From NCBI GenBank assembly GCA_016490735.1, contig JAEMWC010001135.1, positions 41,001 through 105,000 on the forward strand: DNA of 64,000 nt, in the 5' to 3' direction. This DNA comes from Pachyseris speciosa. Lineage: Eukaryota; Cnidaria; Anthozoa; Scleractinia; Pachyseridae. The translations under genes and the position numbers were made by a program. This document shows, in pieces, positions 55,501 to 64,000 of this stretch. Position 1 is the stretch's first letter. Every line of letters begins with the position of its first letter. Below the pieces are notes generated by a model. It was not told the DNA's origin. It saw only the letters and a list, made by a program, of their open reading frames with translations, and made no database searches.

Positions 55501-55979
55501 TGTATGTATGTACTCCTGCTCGTTTATTAAACATTACGTAAAAGCACTGTTACACTAGGCAGTTTTTCGTGCAACTTCTCTGGCAATTTTGTTGCGATGC
55601 AAGTTGCACAAATATTTGCCAACTGTAACATAGCCTGAAATGAACATGTCTTGTAATTTTTTGTTGCAGCAATGGTTGCGAGAAGTAGAAGCCAGTTCTG
55701 CTTACTTTTTGTAATGCCTCTCATAGTGCTACAATGAATTTTTCAAGCGTTGTGTAGTGGTGTTACACTTAAGAGCAACTTTCTTCACAACTGCAAGCAA
55801 CAACATTGTGAAACAAATTGCATAAAAAGCGTGAGCATTCACATAAAAACTTTTACACATTAACTGCTTGCTTGCACAGTGGCTTGACTATTATAAAGAA
55901 TGTCAGAAAGTGTTGCTATGCAAAAAGCACAAAGTATGGAAACATATTATACTGCTTTATACACTCATGTCCAATATAC

Positions 55980-57210
55980 ATAAACTGATACAGTCCGTCA
56001 AACAATCCCTACGGACTGTACAGATTGTCAAAGGATAAGTTGGTCCGTATACAGACCGTTAATTATATGCGCATCTGTGGGGGTCGGTGAGAGTTTCACG
56101 ATCCATACAGACTGTACAGATCGTCAAAGGATAAGTTGGTCTGTATACAGACCATTAATTGTATACTACAGGCTAAACACATGTATGCCTGACGTTCTTA
56201 AAGATAGCCGAAAAGCTCCCATTGTAGGAAATCCAGGGCAAAACAAACAGACTAAACACATGTATGCCTCGTTGTACGAAAGGAGTTAAAGGATCGAAGG
56301 AAATACGGGGCGAAACAAACAGACTAAACACATGCCGCCAAGTCCCTCGTTGTAGTAATTGAGGGCAAAACAAACAGACTTTAATTTAGCCGACAAGTCC
56401 CTTGACAGGCCCTTGTTGTAGGAAGGAACAGACCGTAATCTGACATGCGAGTACGCTCGATTTCTATCGCATGTGCGCCAAGTCCCTCGTTATAGTGAAT
56501 GCAGAGTATAACTAACAGACTTTAAGCTAGCCAACAAGTCCCTTGTTGAAGGAAATGCAGGGAAAAACAAACAGACTAAACACATCTATGCGTCGTTCTT
56601 AAAGCTAGCCGACAAGTCCCTCATTGTAGGAAAGGAAGTAACGGAATGTAATCTGACATGCGAGTATGCCTTGTTCTTAAAGTGTGGAGTCGAATTGTTG
56701 TGCTGTGTCATTTCAAAACCGGCAATGAAGCCACAGTAGTGACTTTGATGGGATAGAAGACATCTCCATTGATCACACGCAACAACTACCTTCTTTCACC
56801 TGAGACCTCTTTTGTGCACAAGAACCTAACTCTCACAGGATACATATTTAGGGCTGCCATTATCGAATTGATTCAGTCAGAGGGTATTACAACCTATTTC
56901 ATTGGACATGGAAGGTAAAGTAATTGTCAATTTTGCATGTGCATGGTAGAGTAATTGTTGGTATTGCTAAAATTTGTCTCATCCTAAATCACTTAATTGT
57001 GCTATTGTGCAACTGCCAACCCTATCTTTTTGCCGCATTTCAGTAGTTTTTAAATGATATCACACTACAATTGGAGATTTGTCACCCTTTACTGCCATTT
57101 CCTTTTCTATTTCGTTGTTATTCTAAGTGCCGCTAATGAGATGCACTTTTCAGTCCGTACACGGACCGACTCCCTTTCTTACGGTCTGTACAAACCGTAT
57201 GGACTGTCAA
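55980..57210. repeat. Degenerate repeat region (TCCGTA palindromes, CAAACAGACTAAACACATG units)
   Basis: Motifs ACGGACTGTACAGAT, GGATAAGTTGGTC and TACAGACC recur at 56010-56160, then GGGCAAAACAAACAGACT with AAACACATG recurs at least five times to 56590 with spacing about 60-110 bp. Similar TCCGTAC palindromes reappear at 57150-57205. No gene. Confidence 0.7.
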
Positions 57211-57214
57211 CATG

Positions 57215-59500
57215 TTTCACCGGCACAACCATGCACCTAAAACACTTGCACACCGCGCATTTTTTTTATTTCAGTCTTTAGTAGCATTCAAGGGGCATAA
57301 ATCAATTCAAACACTTGGGTCTCAATGACGAAAAAAACTGGGTTGCTACGACAACCCAGAATCAATTTCTTCAACCAAGCAAACTGAAGTGTGCTCAGAG
57401 GTCTATGTCTCAAGTTTACTGGTCAATTCGATCCATTTTTTTAGAACACAAATGAATAAAGAAGGCAAATAAATTATTTCAATCTATTTTTGTGATCTTT
57501 TATGAAAAAACCCAACAATTTCAAAACCTCGCTGTTCACTTTTTAATAAGACATTTAAAAATACCATCACATTTATCTCATAGCACATAATAAAACCCTG
57601 ACAGTGTGCAGGATGTTGGTCCATGACTACCCCACAGCTAAGTGACAAAGCATCCTCGGCTGTGAACTAGTAAGTGAAAGATCATAGGCTCCTGACTGAT
57701 GGGAGAACAAGGATTTTCACTCACTGAAATATGCAAGCTTCCATTGGTTCACCGGTGCAAAAGCATGGAATGGCACCACCCCCTCCCCCCCTGAACTTTG
57801 TGAGCTAAGGATAGCACCCTTTAAATGTACACTGACTCACTACATGTAGCTTCTGAAGATTCTTGAAACTGAGGAGATGAATGAATTGACATCCGCTATA
57901 TTGACCTTTCTAGCACAAATTTGCACTTTAACTACATGTAGCTACAACCAGTTGCAAAAATGCTTGAGACACCACACTTAATATTGACCAAAAAGAGATC
58001 CTCCTGATCTCACAGACTTCTACCCTCCCCCCCTTTCCTCAACAATGTTGGTACAAATGCGAGACCATGCAAAAAATGTGGTCTAACAACACTGATTAGG
58101 GGAGGAGGAGGAGGGGAGTCTTCCCTGTCATGCAGTAACTGTCAAGGGAGACTTTTGGGAGAACTGTGTGTTTTTTATTGGTGTCTCAACATTTTTGCAA
58201 TTAGTTGTAGCTTTCTCTTGGACCTGTTAAGTATCTCTTTCTTTCGCAAATTTTCTCAGGCTAATGTAAATGTAAAGATCTACATTTTGTTTTAACTATA
58301 TCAATATAATTATTCATTTATCTGTGTGTTTTTTTTAAATGAGCTTATTATATATAGTGTCAGTTTAAGAGCCCACCTAGAATAGCTGTGCTAACTGCGA
58401 GCTTTAAGTGATAGCTGAAACATGGTTTGTTTCCGTCTTCTGGTGCAAAATCTGGTTGCTGCAATGTCACTGAATCTGTATACCCCTAAAGGGCATTCAA
58501 CAACTACACACCTGCCACCAATATCATAATTTTTCCTTGGTTGTATTATCAACATCAGCAGTGAAAATGTTGCTTGGCAATTTTATATTATATCCTCTGT
58601 TAGAGTCCCAAAAGTTTGCAAATCACCACTTGGTGTGTCAGGGTTTTGAAAACATTCACTGAACTCTTCATGGGCACTATAAAATTATACAAACAAACAA
58701 CTTACAAACTTCCCAATTTTCAAGAAACTCTTCTGGCATTCCGGCATTCCCGGACAGATATCTACCGAAACTTGTCGTTGGGTGCCCCTGTGTGTACAAC
58801 ATGGTATCAAAATAGCCGTGGTTCGAGTTCAAACTATCCAGAAAAATGCTTCCCTTAATGACAGTCAAGGGTTGTCATACCATATTAGGACACAAAAATA
58901 TTTTATAAATTCGAGTACTGGTATTAAGAGGCCCTAAGAAAGCTTGGCCGGGTTATTTGTTACTATTGTATTCATCGAGCAGATCGAACAACCCTTCAAT
59001 CGAAGGGATAAAAGTAGAAGGGCAAGTAAGGACACAATTGCCCTAAATGAACTAAAATCAACAACTTATTAAAAGGCAACATAAATCAAGGCTTACCTCA
59101 ACAAGAAGTGAATTTAGGTTTCCCAGGGGATTAGTTTTTAAAGAGATGTAAGCTTAAATCTTGCTCCAAGATGGCCGCAAGAAACAAACCGATCATTCCC
59201 ACAATCCCTTGGCAGGGGGGTGTGGAAAATCTTAACTCTGGAACGGACTACAGCCTGGTTTCCATAATGATCGCAACCGATCACGGATCCTGCGATCGTC
59301 TAGTGATCGTCTGCGATCATAGCGAAGCATAATAACGCAAGGGTGTATACAAAACCTGGACAAGGGAAATCAGGTCTCATTGCCCCACGGTGAGATCCCT
59401 CCACGTTAGATCACCCCACACAAGAAATATAGGAAAGCGTTAAGGTGGGATTTAACCTAAACTTCGTTTTTAGTCGATTAACATGGATTTAAAGCCCGAA
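57215..59500. other. No gene seen
   Basis: AT-rich with C-rich patches at 57780 and 58025. A cluster of GATCG motifs (ACGGATCCTGCGATCGTC) lies at 59275-59320. Short ORFs have no domain. Confidence 0.4.
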
Positions 59501-59512
59501 AACATTCAGGCT

Positions 59513-59584
59513 TGTAAAGGATTCGAACCCACGACCTCTGGGATACCACCGGGTGTAGCGCTCTACCAAATGAGCTAACAACCC
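59513..59584 (-). mobile_element. tRNA-like SINE head (family C)
   Basis: Minus strand: GTTGTTAGCTCATTTGGTAG with a box A, then GTCGTGGGTTCGAATCC with a box B (59519-59529). The anticodon region is enlarged (CTACACCCGGTGGTATCCC), and acceptor ends do not pair well, so it is a SINE head or tRNA pseudogene rather than a tRNA gene. Confidence 0.65.
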
Positions 59585-59708
59585 AACTGGGAGCTGGTCA
59601 TTTTGATGGTTCGTAATATACCCGCGAGTGATTAATGCGAGAATGAATATATAAAAATCATATATTTGAACCGCGGATTAAAGAATAAAATTGTGAATGA
59701 TCATCGCA

Positions 59709-59826
59709 GTTATGAACACTACATAAGCAGTAGTGAAAATAAATCCTGAAAGAAAAATTCAGGCATTTACAAGCCTGAATTTTTCTCTGTCTTTGTATTC
59801 ACTACTGCTTAAGTAGTGTTCATAAC
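59709..59826. repeat. Foldback downstream of the family C SINE
   Basis: GTTATGAACACTACATAAGC and its complement at 59808-59826 form the outer stem; AAAATTCAGGC...GCCTGAATTTTT forms the inner hairpin. The phrase TTCAGGCTTGTAAAGG next to the SINE is related to the inner hairpin. Confidence 0.8.
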
Positions 59827-60211
59827 AACTGAGAAAACCGAGTAAATTTTATTCTCAGCTTCCGCACTGATTCGCCATGTAAAAGGCACGCTAAAACAGA
59901 CCAATCACAACCCTTGTTAGAATAGCTCAAAACATGTTATCGGTTAAAAAAGCTGTCAAAATTTCAAACCATCAAAGTTCAGAAACCATCAAAGTGCAAG
60001 TTGTTGTTTGAGTCTAAAATCGGGATCAAAAAGCAAATTGTTCAGAGATATTTGGCTGACTGAATTTGGCTCATGCATTCGCTAAAAAAGGCGTAAAGAT
60101 CAAGAGCTAGTTTTTAAAGATACCCAGAAAGGTGAATTTTCGAGCGAAAAAAGGAAGTAAAATATATTTTTTTTAATGTCCTTGCGTGGCGCCCGGCGTA
60201 GCGGGATTCTG

Positions 60212-61551
60212 CACAGGCTTCCCAAGCTCAAAATTCGACTCTGCATCAGCTTGTTTATATAGAGAATTGTATGGAAAAGTCGCCGGTTTGTAAAAAAAGT
60301 GTGTAAATAACTATCTAATCAGAAATAAAGTTTTCCTACCTCAAATGTGTCGCGTACTTGTCTCTTGTGCCGATTTTCAAGCCATTCTGACGCCGTTTAG
60401 TGAAGTTTTTCGAAATCGTTGTCTCTCCTTCTAAAAGAAGTAGAAGGCAGACCACTCTATCGATCGCATCAATCGCTGGCCAGACGTCACTCCACAAATC
60501 GCTCTCTCCTCGAAAGGAAAAGTCCCGAATCGCGATAAAACCAACAGTTCCATAAAGCCCAATAAATTTCACTCCATCTACGTGTGTTTCGGCGGTCAAA
60601 AGACTCGTGAAGAACGAAAAATTTGGCTTGAAGTTCGCCTCTTCGGCTTTCCTGAGATGCTTGTGACCGACCTCGCGACAACGGCCGTTAACGCAAGGTC
60701 AAGTAGCTGGTTTCTGATTGGTCCATTTGAATTAAGTCACGCGCTGACAACACGACCCTCCACCGGAGGGAAAGGTACATTTTGTCGCGAATCAAGTGTC
60801 ACGCTAGGGCTGCAGCTGGTTTGTAACCGTGACAGAGTTCACAACTATCAAGCAAATTTAGAACGATAAGATTAGATTTTCAGCATAAGATAGTTATCGT
60901 TCTAAATTTGCTTGATAGTTGTGAACTCTGTCACGGTTACAAACCAGCTGCAGCCCTAGCGTGACACTTGATTCGCGACAAAATGTACCTTTCCCTCCGG
61001 TGGAGGGTCGTGTTGTCAGCGCGTGACTTAATTCAAATGGACCAATCAGAAACCAGCTACTTGACCTTGCGTTAACGGCCGTTGTCGCGAGGTCGGTCAC
61101 AAGCATCTCAGGAAAGCCGAAGAGGCGAACTTCAAGCCAAATTTTTCGTTCTTCACGAGTCTTTTGACCGCCGAAACACACGTAGATGGAGTGAAATTTA
61201 TTGGGCTTTATGGAACTGTTGGTTTTATCGCGATTCGGGACTTTTCCTTTCGAGGAGAGAGCGATTTGTGGAGTGACGTCTGGCCAGCGATTGATGCGAT
61301 CGATAGAGTGGTCTGCCTTCTACTTCTTTTAGAAGGAGAGACAACGATTTCGAAAAACTTCACTAAACGGCGTCAGAATGGCTTGAAAATCGGCACAAGA
61401 GACAAGTACGCGACACATTTGAGGTAGGAAAACTTTATTTCTGATTAGATAGTTATTTACACACTTTTTTTACAAACCGGCGACTTTTCCATACAATTCT
61501 CTATATAAACAAGCTGATGCAGAGTCGAATTTTGAGCTTGGGAAGCCTGTG
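60212..61551. mobile_element. 1,340-bp palindromic element with 658-bp arms and a 7-8 bp target duplication
   Basis: Arms 60212-60869 and 60894-61551 mirror each other without any indel (coordinate sum 121763), around a 24-nt spacer. Ends CACAGGCTTCC...GGAAGCCTGTG. GATTCTG lies directly outside both ends (60205-60211 and 61552-61558), which supports transposition rather than an assembly fold-back. Each arm contains mirrored ORFs of 95, 87 and 64 codons (e.g. MTAETHVDGVKFIGLYGTVG) that I do not recognise; they may derive from a captured host fragment. Confidence 0.85.
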
Positions 61552-61617
61552 GATTCTGTGGTTGAAAATAAAATGATTCAACGCGTTCTTGGCCTTCACT
61601 TTACCCAGGACGTAACA

Positions 61618-62306
61618 AATCGATCGAAATCGATCATCGAAAACGTAATCCATTAATCGATAGTACTCGATAATACTCGATATTTGTCGATTAATTAGTT
61701 ATAATAATCGATAAAAATCGATAATCACAAATTTGGCTAGTGTCAGTATCTTTTTTTTTTTTTCATTCCCCTGAAGCTGAACTAGCGACTGGCACATCTG
61801 TTGACTTAAGTAGTACAAATGCTTACAATCTGTCCTGCAACGCATATTAAGAAGCTGCATGGTCAGCTTTGTTTCTAGTTTTTAATTTGTTGTATTCTGT
61901 TACAGTATCACCAACGAAATTATCTTGTTAAAGTTTTGTTGAAAAGAGCGTGACATCGTGACGGAAAATGACACACGAGTCACGTTACATTATTGTTATG
62001 GTTGTGTTTCCTATCGATTTGATGCAGTACCTCTAAGTATCCTGTAGTGAACTACAAATAATTCACAAGTTAATATCAATAAAGCCAATAAAGTGTTATG
62101 GAGATGTTTATTGAGTTTAATATCAGTTACTAGTTGCTGTTTATCAGTTCAACAGAAAAACCAATAACCCAACCCGGCTTCACCCATTTTTATGTTTTCG
62201 ATATTTTTCGATCAAAATCGATAAAATCGATCGTCTAATTACAGAAATCGATAAAATCGATAATCACAAAAAGTCGACTGATCGATTTCCATCGATATTA
62301 ATTGCT
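61618..62306. repeat. Two ATCGAT-rich clusters flanking ~470 bp
   Basis: 61618-61727 and 62199-62306 each contain about eight to ten ATCGAT/TATCGATA-like motifs (AATCGATAAAAATCGATAAT, AAAATCGATAAAATCGAT). They probably form the ends of one element. TATCGATA-type sites bind DREF/BEAF-like BED-finger proteins in insects, which is only an analogy here. Confidence 0.65.
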
Positions 62307-62341
62307 CAATAAAGGACTTATTATATGACTCTAAGGACGCT

Positions 62342-62941
62342 ATTCTTGGTTTTCAGTCACGCAAGTAAAAAAATAAAATCATCTACCATTCGATAGATAA
62401 AGTCAAGAAACTAAGATGTTGTAGAAGAGTAATAATTAAACAACATACCAAGGTCTTGGGGCCGTGCGATATTCCGTACTCGAGTTATTCGGCAAAATGT
62501 ACCACTCAAAATTATAGAGTTTAGTATGGACACGCCATGTTAGTGTCCCTCTGAGGGGCACAAATATGGCGGCCGGAAACGTGTTAAAACATCTGGAGTT
62601 TACTGTGGCTATCTCAAAGGCATTCTTCTCTCTTTTGAGCTTGCAAATATTCGCAAAGACGCTTCTCCTGTCATGTTGGCTTTCCAAACCTCAAAAACAC
62701 AATCTGAATCGATGTTTTCGTGTGCGTGACATGCCTGTGAGCAGACATGTTTATGTCACGCACTGTGAAAAAACCTAAAATTCAAACTGCTCTATTTTCA
62801 AAACAAAGCACGCTGCCGAGCTGAAAACATGCAAGCAAATACATTTCTAAAATGTCTTTTACGCGATGAAGTTAAAAATACAAAAATCTGTTTAATTTTG
62901 AATTTTAGTTTTTTATGACATCATGTGAAAACCAAGAATTA
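62342..62941. mobile_element. TIR element (ATTCTTGGTTTTCA)
   Basis: ATTCTTGGTTTTCAGTCACG at the left and CATGTGAAAACCAAGAAT at the right. The left half resembles 7265-7480 and the right half 13670-13830 in reverse. About 600 bp; ORFs at 62436-62687 and 62566-62778 overlap on opposite strands and are not supported. Confidence 0.7.
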
Positions 62942-63063
62942 AAAGACAGTAAAACGCGGGATGAACGGGCTATCCTGAGTGGTCAAGATGGCTCCATCTT
63001 GACCTCGCGGGTAGCCAATCACAGCAGGAGAATTGATTCATCTTGACCACTGAAAGAGCCAAT

Positions 63064-63999
63064 CATATAATACGCCGTCTTAACAGGTAAAAAGTCTTTG
63101 GAAACCAAAACGTTTCCTCGCCGCCTGCATGAATAAGGCTTCCCTTCACTATCGGTTCTTTCAGGTTCCCACATATCTCTTGCTCCCGTATAAGAATTCT
63201 CACACTGCTTGCAAGTATAAAGCTACTCTCCACTGTGAGTTCTTTCATGCAACAGGAAATTTCCTCCTTGGGTAAACGATTTCCCACACCGCTTGCATGT
63301 ATAAGGCTTTACTCCGCTATGAGTTCTTTCACGCACCCGCAAATTTCGAGCAAGAGAGAAGGATTTCCAACACTTCTTGCATGTATGAGGCTTCCCTCCA
63401 GTATGATTTCTTTCATGCTTCCGCAAATGTCTTGCGTGAGTGAACGACTTTCCACACTACTTGCATGTATAAGCTTTCTCTCCACTATAAGTTCTCTCAT
63501 GCACTCGTAAATTTCCCACATGAGTGAGCGACTTCCCACACTGGTTGCATATTTTAGGTTTACCTCCACTATGAGTTCTCTCATGCACTTGCAAATATCG
63601 CGCATGAGTGAACGATTTCCCACACTGCTTGCATGAATAATGTTTCTCTCTGCTATGGGTTCTTTCATGCCTCTTCAAATGTCCTGTTTGGGTGAACGAC
63701 TTCCTACACTGGTTGCACTTATGAGTTCTATGAGTTTTCGCATGCACTCGCAAATATTCCGCATGAGTGAACGATTTCCTACACTGCTTGCATGCATAAG
63801 GTTTCTTTCCACCATGAGTTCTGCCATGCCTCTGCAAACTTCCTGATTGGGTGAACGACTTCCTACACTGCTTGCATGTATAAGGCTTCTCTCCATTATG
63901 GGCTCTTTCATATGCCCTCACAGTTCCTACTTGGGTGAACGATTTCCCACACTCTTTACATGTATAAGGCTTCTCTCCACTATGGGTTCGTTTATGCAC
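63064..63999 (-). pseudogene. C2H2 zinc-finger array with nonsense mutations (continues past the window edge)
   Basis: From the right edge the minus frame gives six fingers (YTCKECGKSFTQVGTVRAYE, YTCKQCRKSFTQSGSLQRHG, YSCKQCGKSFTHARYLQVHE, ...) to YTCK and a TAG at 63457-63459, where the family has CAG (Gln). The same frame continues with three more fingers (KHERNH, HTCKKCWKSFSLARNLRVRE, YTCKRCGKSFTQGGNFLLHE), a second TAG where Lys is expected (63221-63223), then two badly decayed fingers. Ligand changes His-to-Tyr (two fingers) and His-to-Arg, and one linker deletion (KTHRTHKCNQC), support decay toward the 3' end. The gene may still encode an upstream truncated protein. Confidence 0.8.
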
Positions 64000-64000
64000 C

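Noticed and set aside
59513..59584. Functional tRNA gene
   Set aside because: Boxes A and B are present but the anticodon arm is over-long and the acceptor ends do not pair.
60336..61427. Two mirrored 87-codon genes
   Set aside because: They exist only because the arms are inverted copies; no recognisable domain or independent support.
60212..61551. Assembly fold-back artefact
   Set aside because: Direct repeats outside both ends and a unique 24-nt spacer favour a real element, though long-read confirmation would settle it.

Overview
This is eukaryotic, AT-rich, very repeat-dense DNA. It best fits a cnidarian, probably a stony coral (inference). The grounds are a multi-exon gene with GT/AG introns, tRNA-derived SINEs, many hairpin-type MITEs, Penelope-like retroelements (PLEs) with a GIY-YIG endonuclease, decayed non-LTR retrotransposons and C2H2 zinc-finger genes. 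No operons, bacterial genes, CRISPR or rRNA were seen.

Host genes. The main gene is on the + strand at about 16.3-28.9 kb. It has at least nine exons, with two KH-type RNA-binding segments followed by a long region I do not recognise. Most exon junctions are phase-compatible. The 3' terminal exon of a closely related paralogue opens the window (334-492), and its 3' flank resumes at 4.71 kb after about 4.1 kb of inserted repeats, so this looks like a tandem gene family. Other host-like coding is a phase-compatible two-exon Cys-rich fragment (47.5-48.0 kb, -), a seven-finger C2H2 exon (53.75-54.43 kb, -), a decaying C2H2 array running off the right edge (63.06-64.0 kb, -) and a frameshifted RecQ-like helicase tail (50.1-50.4 kb, +).

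Mobile DNA, left to right: SINE and LINE relics (0.6-6.4 kb); two arrays of a ~66-68 bp satellite with a palindromic core, flanking a PLE reverse-transcriptase fragment (8.9-12.0 kb); a PLE tail with a hammerhead-like motif (15.5-15.9 kb); intronic MITEs and LINE fragments (17-27 kb); a SINE interrupted by a 552-bp head-to-head element with two canonical-looking hammerhead ribozymes (29.46-30.02 kb); several TIR/hairpin elements (30-37 kb); a PLE pair in inverted orientation embedded in (TA)n (39.1-45.7 kb), whose right copy is split by a 2.46-kb TIR element that itself carries a LINE fragment; a second PLE RT relic (46.1-46.8 kb); many foldback repeats (50-60 kb); and a 1,340-bp almost perfect palindrome with a target duplication (60.2-61.55 kb).

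The most interesting theme is self-cleaving RNA. Five hammerhead-like motifs can be folded by hand (four of them two mirrored pairs, one with an extra nucleotide), plus two degenerate ones. They sit in PLE 3' ends and in a retrozyme-like non-autonomous element, which suggests the PLEs may mobilise the small circular-RNA-type element. All ribozyme, family and domain calls come from reading the sequence by eye; no database or folding program was run.
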